Source: JAFGLZ01 sp964390905 (GTDB lineage: Bacteria; Planctomycetota; Phycisphaerae; UBA1845; JAFGLZ01). Taken from it: a stretch of 64,000 nucleotides of DNA. Each line of letters starts with the position of its first letter. The stretch's first letter is position 1. Made by a program: the position numbers and the translations under genes. The stretch spans positions 14,202 through 78,201 of the forward strand of contig CAYMLO010000026.1 in assembly GCA_964390905.1 (NCBI GenBank), written 5' to 3'. This document shows positions 35,496 to 46,592 of the stretch, one piece after another. Below the pieces are notes generated by a model. That model ran no database searches and had not been told where the DNA came from. It was given only the letters and a program-made list of their open reading frames with translations.

Positions 35496-37052
35496 ATGCG
35501 ACGCTGGTTTGCTACCGCTTGTCTGCTCTTACCAAGCGCCACGTCCGCTGGCGCAGAACGGGCGTCGGCGTGCGTCGACGAGGTCCCCCCCTTTCCGCGC
35601 CGATCGTCACCTAGCTCGGCGAAGGGCGCCCAGGGCTCAGCGACCCGCCGCGCATTCCCCGTGCGGCGTCGCCAGCTCTTCTTGGACGATTGGGTGATGG
35701 CCGAGACCAGCAACGTCCGACGTGAGCCGGGGGTTGTCCAGAAGCACCCCGGAAATCCCATCATCCGCCGCGACAAACCGTGGGACGCCTCGCGAACCGA
35801 CCTCTACGGCAGCGCGGTCTACGATCCCGTTCACAAGCGGCTCCAGCTGTTCTATTCAGCCAACAACGTGCCGAACGGACACGAAGACCGGCTGGCCTAC
35901 GCCGAGTCGCTCGACGGCGGCAAGACCTGGGTCAAGCCGAAGCTCGACATGATTCCCTACCAGGAGCACAAACGGACGAACCTGGTACTGCTCCCGCCGG
36001 CCCGGGTCTTTGCGGGGCCTTGCGTGTTCCGCGATGACCACGAGACGGATCCGGCCAAGCGGTACAAGCTGTTCACATCGAGCTATCCCGATACCGCTTA
36101 CCTTGGCATCCCGAGGATCTACACGCACCGCGGTCAGTTCCTCTGCCGGGACAAGAACGCCAAGCTGCCACCGGGGGGCGGCGAGCCGGGAATGTACGTT
36201 GGCTACTCCCCGGACGGCATTCACTGGAAGTGCTCCGACAAGCCGTTCTCGGACATGCTCAGCGATACGACGCAGTCGGCGTTCTGGGACGAGCGGATCG
36301 GCAAGTACGTAGCGTACGTCAGGGCGCGGACGAAGAACGGCCGAAGCGTCGCGCGGATGGAGAGCGCCGACTTCGAAACCTGGTCTGACCCGAAGGTCGT
36401 TCTCGAAGGAACCCCGGTCCGATCGCTCTACAGCATGGGCGTGACGCCCTATCAGGGCATCTACATCGGCACCCCGTGGATCTTCGACCAGCAGTCCGAG
36501 GCCGCGGGCGGTCGCGTCATCTGGCCCGAACTCGCCTCCAGCCGCGACGGTTTACGGTGGCAGCGGGTCTTCGTCGGCACGCCGCTGGTCCCACCGGGGC
36601 CGAAGGGCAGCCCGGATTCCAGGCAGATCCGCCTGGCCAGCTCGCTCGTCGTGCTCGAGAACAAGATCCTGCTGTTCTACGGCCAAACAGACCGCCCCCA
36701 CACGACCGTCGATATGCGAATCGACATCGGCATGGCAACGCTCCGCCTGGACGGATTCGCCGCGATGACGGCCGGCAGCACGCCCGGGCACGTTCTCACC
36801 AAGCCGCTCGCCTTCGAGCGCGGCAAGCTGTGGATCAACGCCCAGGTTGACCCCGGCGGGTACGTCAAGGCCGAGATCCTCGACGCGGCAGGCAACCCGC
36901 TTGCGGGCCATCGGGAACGTGACTGTCTGGCGTTCCAGGGGGATTCGATCAGGGCGCCGCTTACCTGGAAGCACAAGGCAACGATCGAGCAAGGTTGTCG
37001 GATACGCTTTGCGCTGCGAGCCGCAAACCTGTACTCCTTCTGGATCGAGTAG
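35496..37052 (+). CDS. Secreted five-bladed-propeller glycosidase-like protein (GH43/GH32-like fold)
   Basis: The protein has 518 residues from ATG 35496, with a signal peptide (FATACLLLPSATSAGA). Propeller strands are seen as RRQLFLDDWVMAE, DLYGSAVYDPVHKRLQLFYSA, KRYKLFTSSY, GMYVGYSPDGIHWK, SAFWDERIGKYVAYVRAR and ELASSRDGLRWQR, spaced ~60 residues as in GH43/GH32/GH130-type folds. The C-terminal ~110 residues form a small beta-sandwich (GGYVKAEILDAAGNPLAG). Candidate acids are present but not decisive. The gene is divergent from the Gfo/Idh operon. Confidence 0.65.
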   Translation: MRRWFATACLLLPSATSAGAERASACVDEVPPFPRRSSPSSAKGAQGSATRRAFPVRRRQLFLDDWVMAETSNVRREPGVVQKHPGNPIIRRDKPWDASRTDLYGSAVYDPVHKRLQLFYSANNVPNGHEDRLAYAESLDGGKTWVKPKLDMIPYQEHKRTNLVLLPPARVFAGPCVFRDDHETDPAKRYKLFTSSYPDTAYLGIPRIYTHRGQFLCRDKNAKLPPGGGEPGMYVGYSPDGIHWKCSDKPFSDMLSDTTQSAFWDERIGKYVAYVRARTKNGRSVARMESADFETWSDPKVVLEGTPVRSLYSMGVTPYQGIYIGTPWIFDQQSEAAGGRVIWPELASSRDGLRWQRVFVGTPLVPPGPKGSPDSRQIRLASSLVVLENKILLFYGQTDRPHTTVDMRIDIGMATLRLDGFAAMTAGSTPGHVLTKPLAFERGKLWINAQVDPGGYVKAEILDAAGNPLAGHRERDCLAFQGDSIRAPLTWKHKATIEQGCRIRFALRAANLYSFWIE

Positions 37053-37054
37053 GG

Positions 37055-37230
37055 GTCTCGCCTCCCACGAAAGATCGATGGGCTGATGGACGACCTTGAC
37101 GTGAAGGAAGCGTTCCACTTGGCACCAGGTCGTCTGGACGTTGTGCCGAGCCACGACACTGCCTTGCTCGCCTTGAACCGAGATGGTCAAATGGCGTTTG
37201 TGAAAACCGATTCCGACGTGAACCACGGGA
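37055..37230 (-). pseudogene. IS110-family transposase N-terminal remnant
   Basis: Read on the minus strand, HVGIGFHKRHLTISV and GSVVARHNVQTTW-x-x-VERFL match the start of IS110 DEDD transposases (usually VGIDxHK..). The catalytic Asp is Gly here. The match stops near the end of the propeller gene, and the rest of the ~400-residue transposase is missing. The stretch 37231-37509, up to the kinase, shows no gene; it has short GC-rich hairpins (near 37345-37400, GGGGGAC and GTCCCCC) that may be a left IS end. Confidence 0.6.
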
Positions 37231-37509
37231 CGGTTCTCCTGCGTTAGAGAATGCCGTTTGGGCGATCCCCAGTAGAAACGCCGTATCAATTCATTCTCCC
37301 AGGAGGACCGTCCTTTCATGGAATCAGGGCTTCAGCCGTGGGGGACGCCAATTCCCGTTCGGATTTGTGTCCCCCGCCTCTGAAGAGGTGGGGCACCTAA
37401 CCTGTGTTGACGGTTCGAGCATTCCTGCGACCCGCTTGGGGTCCGGAGACCGTCACGAGGAAACGTGACATGCCACTCGCAGACGATCACAACATGGAGA
37501 GCACGGCCA

Positions 37510-39057
37510 ATGGACTATCTGATGGGCATCGACCTGGGCTCGACGAGTCTCAAGGGCGTGATCTACGACCTGGACGGCAACATCGTCGCTTCGGGCAGCC
37601 GTCCGACCGAGCGCTTCAACCCCAACCCCGAGCATCCTGAGTGGACCGTCTGGGACCCCGCGCAGATCTGGAGCGGGACGGCCGAGGCGATCAAGGAAGC
37701 GATCACCCAACTGGACGATCCCACGCAGATCCGCGCCGTCGCCGTCACGGGCATGGGCATGGACGGCGTTCCCATGGATGCGGACGGCCGGTGGCTGTAC
37801 CCGTTCATCAGCTGGCACGACCCGCGGACCACGGAGCAGTTGGAATGGTGGCAGGCCAACATCGGGGCCGACAAGGTCTTCTCGATCGGCGGTAATCCGC
37901 TGTGGGCGATCAACTCCGCCCTCCGCATCCTGTGGGTGGCCGAGAACGAACCGGAGATCATGGCCCGGACCGACAAGTGGCTGCTCATCGAGGACTTTCT
38001 GAACTTCATGCTCTGCGGCCGGCGGGCGACCGACTACAGCATGGCCTCCTGCACGCTCCTGTTCGACCAGCGCAAGCTCGACTGGTCGGACGAGATGCTC
38101 GGGCTGTCCGGCATCGATCGAGCGCTCATGCCCGATGTCTATCCCAGCGGCACGCCCTTGGGCGAGGTGACGGCAACAGCCGCCGAGGCAACGGGTTTGC
38201 CCGCGGGCACGCCCGTCGTCCTGGGCGGGCATGACCATCTGTGCGGCGCGTTGCCCGTCGGCGCGTTCAGACCGGGGATCGTCCTGGACGTCACGGGGAC
38301 CTGGGAGTGCGTGGAAACCATCGTCCCCGAGCCGGTCTTGACGCCGCGCGTCCGCGAGATGGGCGTGACGATCCAGGCCCACGTCGCCCGCGGGATGTAC
38401 AGCGCCTGGGGCGGATCGGTGGCCGGCGAATCGCTGGAGTGGTTCCGCAAGCAGTTCGGCTTCGAGGCCGCCCACAAGGCCCAGACGTCCGGCGGCATGG
38501 ATTGGGACCACCTGATGGCCGGGGCGGCCGAGGCGCCCCCTGGCGCCAGGGGCGTGATGTTCCTACCGCACATGTCGGCCGCGGGCTGTCCCATCGAGGA
38601 CCCCCAATCGCTCGGCGCGTTCGTGGGCATGAGCACCCGCGCGACCGCCGGCGACGTGCTCCGCGCGATGATCGAGGGGTTGGACTATCAATTCCTGGAG
38701 ATCGTCAACGCCATGGAAGCCGCCCTGGACCGCAAGCTCGAGACGTTCATCGCCGTCGGCGGCGCCGTCCGCAACGCGTTCTGGATGCAGAACAAGGCCG
38801 ACGTAATCGGCCGCCCCATCGACGTCCCCGACGTCCAGGAATCCACCCCCCTCGGCGCCGCCATCCTCGCCGGCATCGGCGTCGGCCTCTACAAAGACGA
38901 ACACGACGCCTTCAACCGCGTCTACAAGCCCGGCACAACGTTCGAGCCCGACCCCAAGCTCTCCCCCCGCTACGCCGAATGGTTCGAGATCTACCAACAG
39001 CTCTACCCCGCCCTAGTGCCCGTCAGCCACCAGCTCTTCGACGGATTTCACGCTTGA
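37510..39057 (+). CDS. FGGY family carbohydrate kinase (xylulokinase-like)
   Basis: The protein has 515 residues from ATG 37510. The phosphate-1 motif MGIDLGSTSLKGVIYD and the C-terminal ATP-binding GGAVRNAFWMQNKADVIG and ESTPLGAAILAG fit the FGGY family; length fits xylulokinase. A further WGGSVAGESLEWF segment is typical. It would phosphorylate a pentose, pentulose or related sugar in the cytoplasm. The specific substrate cannot be read from the sequence. No isomerase is next to it, but the sugar genes around suggest use on hydrolysis products. Confidence 0.85.
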   Translation: MDYLMGIDLGSTSLKGVIYDLDGNIVASGSRPTERFNPNPEHPEWTVWDPAQIWSGTAEAIKEAITQLDDPTQIRAVAVTGMGMDGVPMDADGRWLYPFISWHDPRTTEQLEWWQANIGADKVFSIGGNPLWAINSALRILWVAENEPEIMARTDKWLLIEDFLNFMLCGRRATDYSMASCTLLFDQRKLDWSDEMLGLSGIDRALMPDVYPSGTPLGEVTATAAEATGLPAGTPVVLGGHDHLCGALPVGAFRPGIVLDVTGTWECVETIVPEPVLTPRVREMGVTIQAHVARGMYSAWGGSVAGESLEWFRKQFGFEAAHKAQTSGGMDWDHLMAGAAEAPPGARGVMFLPHMSAAGCPIEDPQSLGAFVGMSTRATAGDVLRAMIEGLDYQFLEIVNAMEAALDRKLETFIAVGGAVRNAFWMQNKADVIGRPIDVPDVQESTPLGAAILAGIGVGLYKDEHDAFNRVYKPGTTFEPDPKLSPRYAEWFEIYQQLYPALVPVSHQLFDGFHA

Positions 39058-39286
39058 GGAACCACTGTCGAGTCAGCAGGGCTCTGCCGGAAGCCCGGGG
39101 AGCCGGCTACTCAGCCTCCCAAGGGCGCAAGAGTGGACACGCGAGCGAAAGACATCCCCAAGTCCAGCATGCCGTCCGCGGGATTCGCCAACGGGAGTTG
39201 AGGACGTCTTGCCGATAGATTATGTTGGAGACGTGGGGCATTTGCCCGCTGCCACGTGAGTTTGCCATGGCGGATATGGTGCTAGC

Positions 39287-40177
39287 GTGCTGAACAGGCA
39301 AAAGGCGCTTATCCACATGCTCGAGTGTGCCGGGCGTCCAGTTCTGCGCCTGGAACTGGTCAAGTGGTCGTTCCTCCTGGCACATGAGACACCATCTGGG
39401 GGAGGCAAGTCGTTCTACCAGTTCGTCCCGTACCAACATGGGCCCTTCTCCTTCTGTCTGTATAGGGAAGTCGAGGCACTAACTCGAGATGGCTACGTCC
39501 TCGATGCTCACGTGGGTCGGCGTGAGGCGTGGCAGACTGGACGAGATAGCGCGCAGCCGCCGGGGGTCTTGCCAATGGGTCTCCGACGCGAAATCTCGGC
39601 GACGGTCGACCGCCTACGGCAAACGCCGGTGGACAGGCTGCTGGACGATGTCTACGAACGCTATTCCTGGTTCACGGTGAACAGCGCAAAGAGAAAGCTG
39701 CAACGCAGACCAATTGCCGCACCGGCCGTCTTCACGGTGGGGTACTCGAGTTGGATGGTGGACGGGTTCTTGAACCTGCTACTCCGAGCCGGTGTCCAAA
39801 GGCTACTCGACGTTCGCCGAAACCCCGTGTCGCGGCAGTACGGGTTCCATGGCAGCACACTCAGACGTCTGTGTGAGAAGCTGCAGATTGAGTACGTCCC
39901 CTTCCCTGAACTTGGCATACCGTCGCAACTCCGGCAGAATCTGCAGGCCCCCGAAGACTACAAGACTCTCTTTGCCTGTTACGAGCGAGACATCCTCAGG
40001 CGCGAGACGAGTGTCCTCAGGAACATCGCGGCCCTGATGACCGAGAAGCCAAGCGCCCTGATGTGCACGGAGCGCGATCCCTCGCAATGCCATCGTAGCC
40101 GCATAGCGAAGGCCATCTCAGAAGAGACGGCCCTGTCGATACGACACTTGGGAAGAACCCATGAAGCCCGGGTTTGA
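39287..40177 (+). CDS. Winged-helix plus DUF488 protein
   Basis: The protein has 296 residues with a GTG start; the first helix (NRQKALIHML) is needed for the domain, so later ATGs are less likely. Residues ~1-75 (RPVLRLELVKWSFLLAHE, FYQFVPYQHGPFSF, EALTRDGYV) form a winged-helix-like domain related to SocA/Panacea-type modules. Residues ~145-285 are DUF488: VFTVGYSSWMVDGFL, DVRRNPVSRQYGF and ALMCTERDPSQCHR. DUF488 is of unknown function, with a conserved Cys/His-rich CTERDP-x-x-CHR core. The gene overlaps the next by 17 bases and is less GC-rich than its neighbours, which suggests a transferred two-gene unit. Confidence 0.75.
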   Translation: MLNRQKALIHMLECAGRPVLRLELVKWSFLLAHETPSGGGKSFYQFVPYQHGPFSFCLYREVEALTRDGYVLDAHVGRREAWQTGRDSAQPPGVLPMGLRREISATVDRLRQTPVDRLLDDVYERYSWFTVNSAKRKLQRRPIAAPAVFTVGYSSWMVDGFLNLLLRAGVQRLLDVRRNPVSRQYGFHGSTLRRLCEKLQIEYVPFPELGIPSQLRQNLQAPEDYKTLFACYERDILRRETSVLRNIAALMTEKPSALMCTERDPSQCHRSRIAKAISEETALSIRHLGRTHEARV

Positions 40178-40961
40178 ACTCACGCGGCTCCTCGTTACCG
40201 TCATGACGTACCCCTACCCCTCGAAGAAGTACATGGAAACGGTTTGCACTGCTTGCATCACGGAATCAGGAGAGTGGATTCGTCTCTACCCGGTAGACTA
40301 CCGGTATCGCCCCAAGCATCAGAAGTTCAGGAAGTGGCAATGGATCGAGATAGGATTGGCTCCGCACGCCCATGGTACCGACCAGCGGACCGAGAGCAGA
40401 GAGCCCGATCTCTCCACACTCCGGATACTCGGGAAGCCGCTGTCCACGAAGAACAACTGGCAAGCGCGATGCGAGATCGTCAACCGCCTCCCTCATCATA
40501 CGGTCAGGCAACTCGAGGGTCTGTACGAGTCCAAGCGCATCTCTCTGGGGGTCGTGCGCCCAACAAGGGTGTTGGATCTCAAGGTTACCCCTGTCTCGCA
40601 AGAATGGCCCGACAAGTACAAGTCCCTCTGGTCTCAACTCCTTCTCTTCGGAGAGCAGAAGCCGCTCCGCAAGATCCCGTACAAGTTCCAGTACGTGTTC
40701 GAGTGCGGTGATAGTCGCAAGCCGCACAACGTGATGAACGAGGATTGGGAGCTCGGAGTCCTGTTCTTGAAGGAGTGCCGCAGACACGGTTCGGAGGGAG
40801 CCGCGATCAAGAGCGTCCGGCACAACTTCTTCGAGCTCATGTGCGGTCAGGATCGTGACACTCAATTCTTCATGGGCACGCGACACCCCTACAACGAATG
40901 GCTCGTACTTGGGACGTTCTGGCCACCAAAGGAAAGACAACTGGGCTTGCCCCATATGTAG
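40161..40961 (+). CDS. Conserved protein of unknown function coupled to DUF488
   Basis: The protein has 266 residues and starts inside the DUF488 gene (17-base overlap), implying translational coupling. The N-terminus TYPYPSKKYMETVC, GEWIRLYPVDYR, KFRKWQWIEI and RTESREPD form a pattern I recall from a widespread unnamed family (YP.PS..Y.ETVC...GEW.RLYP), often beside DUF488 genes; no Pfam name comes to mind. There is no signal peptide or membrane segment. Charged and aromatic residues (RLYP, QWIE) suggest a nucleic-acid or nucleotide-binding role, but this is a guess. Confidence 0.6.
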   Translation: MKPGFELTRLLVTVMTYPYPSKKYMETVCTACITESGEWIRLYPVDYRYRPKHQKFRKWQWIEIGLAPHAHGTDQRTESREPDLSTLRILGKPLSTKNNWQARCEIVNRLPHHTVRQLEGLYESKRISLGVVRPTRVLDLKVTPVSQEWPDKYKSLWSQLLLFGEQKPLRKIPYKFQYVFECGDSRKPHNVMNEDWELGVLFLKECRRHGSEGAAIKSVRHNFFELMCGQDRDTQFFMGTRHPYNEWLVLGTFWPPKERQLGLPHM

Positions 40962-41127
40962 CCTAGCGAACGCCCCTATGGTTCACTTCCTCCCCGCGAA
41001 CCGCAACCGGCTTGACCCGCCCATCCGCGACAACTAACGTAGTCATCGCGCGCGTCGGCGAGGCGCCGAGAGTCGAGGACGTATCGCCTGCGGAACGCGG
41101 GCGGCGAGACGGACGGATGTTGACCCA

Positions 41128-42363
41128 ATGAGCGAACTCAGAGCGAAAGTCATGTTGGTGATCATGGACGGGCTGGGGGATCGGCCCATCGCCGAGCTGA
41201 ACGGCAAGACGCCGCTGGAGGCGGCGGCCACGCCGAACATGGATCGCCTGGCCGAGACCGGCGCGTCCGGGATGATGCACACGCTCGGCCGAGGCCGGGT
41301 GCCCGGCAGCGACGTCGCGCATCTCGCCATCTTCGGCTATGACCCCGATACCTACTATTCGGGCCGCGGGCCGATTGAAGTTCGGGGCCTGGGCATCCCC
41401 CTGGAAGGCGGAGACGTCGCGTTCCGCGGCAACCTCGGCACGGTGGACGACGACGACGTCATCGTCGATCGCCGCGCCAGCCGGATCCCCGACGTCACCG
41501 ACTTCGTCAAGGACCTCGACGGCACGACCATCGACGACGTCACGTTCATCGTCCGGCCCGGCACGGGCCACCGGGCGGGCGTGATCATGCGCGGCAAGGG
41601 ACTCAGCGCGAACATCTCTGACGCCGACCCACACGCGGTGAAACTCAAGGTTCGAGATCCCCAGCCCTTGGACGACAGCGACGAGGCGAAGCGGACGGCG
41701 AGCGTCCTCGCCAAGTTCCTGGCCCAGGCGCACGAACAGCTCGACGCCAATCCCCTCAACGCCGAGCGGCGGGCGAGCGGCCAGATGCCCGCCAACTACC
41801 TGCTCGTCCGCGGCGCCGGCTACTACCACGGGATCCCGTCGTTCGCCGACCGATACCACGGCCTGAAGGCGGCGTGCATCGCCGGCGGGGGGCTGTACAA
41901 GGGGATCGGCGCCTTCCTGGAGATGGATCTGCTGTCCGTCGCGGGCGCCACCGGTCAGGCCAACACGGATGTATCCGCCAAGCTGACGCATGCCCGCTCG
42001 TCGCTGGATACCTACGATTTCCTCTTCGTCCACATCAAGGCCTTCGACGCGTTCGCACACGACGGCAACGCCCTCGGCAAGAAGGACTTCATCGAGAAGG
42101 TCGACGCGGCGATGGCCGCCGTCCTCGACATGACCGACACGCTCCTGGTCCTCACGGCCGACCACACCACGCCCTGCGCCCTGGGCGATCACTCGGGCGA
42201 TCCCGTGCCGGTTCTGATCAACGGCCCCGGCGTCCGCGTCGACAAGGTCAAGGCATTCGGCGAACGGGCGTGCACCTGCGGAGGGCTGGGGCAATTGATC
42301 GGCCTCGAGTTAATGCCGGAGCTGATGAACCTCTGCGGGCTGGCCAAGCTCGAGGGGGCGTGA
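41128..42363 (+). CDS. apgM: 2,3-bisphosphoglycerate-independent phosphoglycerate mutase, archaeal type
   Basis: The protein has 411 residues. It converts 3- and 2-phosphoglycerate in glycolysis. The ApgM-type sequence is clear: VMLVIMDGLGDRPI, GKTPLEAAATPNMDRLA, PGSDVAHLAIFGYD with the phosphorylated Ser, YSGRGPIE, and VLTADHTTPC near the C-terminus with metal ligands. Length matches archaeal-type ApgM (about 400) rather than GpmI (about 510). It lies tail to tail with the TMTC-like gene, 20 bases apart. Confidence 0.92.
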   Translation: MSELRAKVMLVIMDGLGDRPIAELNGKTPLEAAATPNMDRLAETGASGMMHTLGRGRVPGSDVAHLAIFGYDPDTYYSGRGPIEVRGLGIPLEGGDVAFRGNLGTVDDDDVIVDRRASRIPDVTDFVKDLDGTTIDDVTFIVRPGTGHRAGVIMRGKGLSANISDADPHAVKLKVRDPQPLDDSDEAKRTASVLAKFLAQAHEQLDANPLNAERRASGQMPANYLLVRGAGYYHGIPSFADRYHGLKAACIAGGGLYKGIGAFLEMDLLSVAGATGQANTDVSAKLTHARSSLDTYDFLFVHIKAFDAFAHDGNALGKKDFIEKVDAAMAAVLDMTDTLLVLTADHTTPCALGDHSGDPVPVLINGPGVRVDKVKAFGERACTCGGLGQLIGLELMPELMNLCGLAKLEGA

Positions 42364-42383
42364 CGCGGACACGCCGCTGCAGG

Positions 42384-44078
42384 TCAGCGCAAGGCCTTCT
42401 TGAACTCCTCCGCCTTGCCACGCCAGTATTCGGCCTCCTGGGGCTTGCCGATGGCGCGGTAGGCCTGGAAGAGATAGTCAGCAGCCCGGTAGTTGGCCTC
42501 GGCCGGCAGGTTCCCAACGCACTTGAGCAAGTGTGGGATCGCACCTTCGGGCTGTTTCAGCCTGAGGTAGTCTTCGCCGAGCAGCAAGTGCGCGGGCGCA
42601 TGGTCGTCCAGGATCTCCGCGGCACGTCCGAAGTGTCGCATGGACTTGGCCACGTCCTTGTCGTGGCGCGCATAGGCGCCGGCCTGCATCTGGATCCGAA
42701 CGCTGTCGTTGGTGAGCCGCAACGCTGAGGTGATCAAGCTCCGCTCGCCACGCCACGTCCGGCCACGCTGGACGGTCAGCACGACATGGACCGCGCACAG
42801 CGCCACGAGCACGCCCCCAACGATCCACCAGCCACGTCGTCGATCCCCACGCAGCGCTGACAACCGATCGCCCGCGGCCACGGCGCCCACGGCCACCAGC
42901 CAGCAGAACCCCGACGACGGCAGGTACATCAGGCGCTCGGCGAAGATCGTCCCGGACAGCACCACCGTGTTGCTCACCAGCGCATAGGTCAGCAGGAACC
43001 ACGCGATGCTCCACAGCACGCCGCCGCGACATCGATACGACCACACCCCCCCCACCACGATCGCCGCCAGACACACCATCCCCCAGACGAACCGCCCGTC
43101 GACGGGCGTCTCGCAAATCGGCAAGGCGTTGTACGAGTAGTCATGACACAACGGATGGGGCCAGATCAGCAGACCCACGTACTTGCCCAACAGCACGACG
43201 GACGTGAGCGCCCGTCCGACGCCCGAGGCGTGCGCGATGGGATTGTCGACCTTGTCGATCACCCCGCGGTCCTGGAACAACTGACCCAGAACCTGCTGTC
43301 GAATGATCAACACGATCAGACCGACCACCAGCAACGCCACCCAGCGCTGCAGCGCCAACCGACGGACCACAGTCGACCATCGCATCGAACCAGAACGGGA
43401 CCCGGCAGGCACCGCCCCCGACTGCCCCCGCCCAGGGACGCCGAACCGCATCGACCACAGGTCGTAAAACGCCGCAAGCGCGATCACGACCGTGCCGCTT
43501 TCCTTGCTCAGCATGGCCAAGGCGGCCACGAACAGCGCGACCACATATCGCCAGGTCGGCCGACGCCGTCCCAGCCGCGCGTCGCTCACGTACAGCCACA
43601 GGGCGACGATCGTCCCCAACGCCGCCAGAAGCTCAGCGCGCCCGACGACCTGCGCGACCGCTTCGACGTGCACCGCGTGCACGGCGAACAGGACGCTCGC
43701 GATCCCCGCCAGCCGTCGGTCCCCGAAGACCACGCACGTCAGCCCGAACAAGCAGCAGCAACAAGCCGCGTGCAGGACAAGGTTGACCGCGCGATGAGGC
43801 CCGGGCCGATCGCCCCAGACGCGATAGCTCAGGACGTGCGAAACGACCGTCACGGGCCGGTACAGCGCGTCCATCCGCTGATCGCCCCAGTAGTCGTGCT
43901 TGAGCACCTGCCACAGGGACTCGTCCTGCCACTTCCGCGCCTTGGCCAGGACGATGATCCGGTCGTCAAAGACGAACGCGTTGCCGAGGGTGTGAAGATA
44001 GCTGCCGACGGCAAGGCCGGCGATGACGATCCCCCACGCCCACACCACGCGCCGGGATCGGCCATCGCTTCGAGGCAT
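42384..44078 (-). CDS. TMTC-like polytopic membrane protein with C-terminal TPR
   Basis: The protein has 564 residues from ATG 44078; TTG 44117 is a possible but weaker start. It has about ten hydrophobic segments and starts with LHTLGNAFVFDDRII, the Asp-Asp motif typical of GT-C-type O-mannosyltransferases and TMTC proteins, followed by a HVEAVAQVVGRAELLA motif also found there. The C-terminal ~110 residues are TPR-like helices (SMRHFGRAAEILDDHAPAHLLLGEDYLRLKQ). It would be a GT-C glycosyltransferase acting from a lipid-linked sugar on exported protein or lipid. Acceptor is unknown. Confidence 0.7.
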   Translation of the reverse strand: MPRSDGRSRRVVWAWGIVIAGLAVGSYLHTLGNAFVFDDRIIVLAKARKWQDESLWQVLKHDYWGDQRMDALYRPVTVVSHVLSYRVWGDRPGPHRAVNLVLHAACCCCLFGLTCVVFGDRRLAGIASVLFAVHAVHVEAVAQVVGRAELLAALGTIVALWLYVSDARLGRRRPTWRYVVALFVAALAMLSKESGTVVIALAAFYDLWSMRFGVPGRGQSGAVPAGSRSGSMRWSTVVRRLALQRWVALLVVGLIVLIIRQQVLGQLFQDRGVIDKVDNPIAHASGVGRALTSVVLLGKYVGLLIWPHPLCHDYSYNALPICETPVDGRFVWGMVCLAAIVVGGVWSYRCRGGVLWSIAWFLLTYALVSNTVVLSGTIFAERLMYLPSSGFCWLVAVGAVAAGDRLSALRGDRRRGWWIVGGVLVALCAVHVVLTVQRGRTWRGERSLITSALRLTNDSVRIQMQAGAYARHDKDVAKSMRHFGRAAEILDDHAPAHLLLGEDYLRLKQPEGAIPHLLKCVGNLPAEANYRAADYLFQAYRAIGKPQEAEYWRGKAEEFKKALR

Positions 44079-44444
44079 GCCTTCTGGACGGTCTTGGGAT
44101 GGTCGGTTCGAGCTCAACTTGTAGCGTCACGTTAGCCGGGGCTCCAGACACCGTCAACAGATCTATCGGCTCGTCAAACCTCGTCTTCGCCTTCCACGGA
44201 ATCGAGAAGCTCGGCGGACATCGGCCGCTTGAGGCTGCTCGATCTGCGGAGCCGTCACGCCAGCCCGCGCCGACGCCCCCAAAGCGAACCGTCTCCCACG
44301 CTCGGCCACGGGCTGCCGGCTGCCTGCCAGAGCGGCGGGGCCTGTCAGTCTGGCAGCGGCTCGCCCGGGCACGCCGCAAGCACACCTGTTCATAATGCAT
44401 TTCTTTTAAAGGGCTTACCTTAGCAACAGAGCCCGGCACCCCCC
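44079..44444. other. Intergenic region upstream of dnaK, no gene seen
   Basis: About 366 bases separate the TMTC-like gene from the sigma-54 site. Open frames here have no protein character or ribosome sites. A short AT-rich patch (44396-44425) precedes the sigma-54 box. No CIRCE-type inverted repeat was found. An enhancer-binding site for a sigma-54 activator would be expected here, but I do not see a clear repeated motif. Confidence 0.4.
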
Positions 44445-44459
44445 TGGCACGCAGCTTGC
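44445..44459 (+). promoter_or_regulatory. Sigma-54 (-24/-12) promoter upstream of dnaK
   Basis: TGGCACGCAGCTTGC matches the sigma-54 consensus TGGCACG-N4-TTGC at every fixed position. Transcription would begin around 44470, giving a ~97-base leader before dnaK. It is the only candidate regulatory element found before dnaK. Confidence 0.65.
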
Positions 44460-44566
44460 CTTTCGGCCTGATGGCGTTCGGGGGCCGCGTGTTCGGCCCT
44501 GCGCGCCGTGTGTTCTCAGACGATGTGGACAGGCAATACTGCCAGAACGATAGCGAGGAGCATACC

Positions 44567-46513
<1,947 letters not shown>

Positions 46514-46539
46514 CCACCTTTCGTGTAGAATGAAGTCAC

Positions 46540-46566
46540 GTAGGGCGGGTTCCACCCGCCTTGTTA
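46540..46566. repeat. TAGGGCGGGT-family hairpin, possible dnaK terminator
   Basis: GTAGGGCGGGT-TCC-ACCCGCC (46540-46560) is a strong hairpin followed by TTGTTAT, 27 bases after the dnaK stop. It belongs to the same family as 29391 and 30120 and may terminate dnaK. Confidence 0.5.
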
Positions 46567-46592
46567 TGACTGCCAGCAACGAGGTGGCTGCC

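Noticed and set aside
39262..39288. Promoter TTGCCA - GCTAGCGT before the DUF488 gene
   Set aside because: Spacer is only 15 bases and the -10 box would overlap the GTG start; the N-terminal helix makes that start likely.
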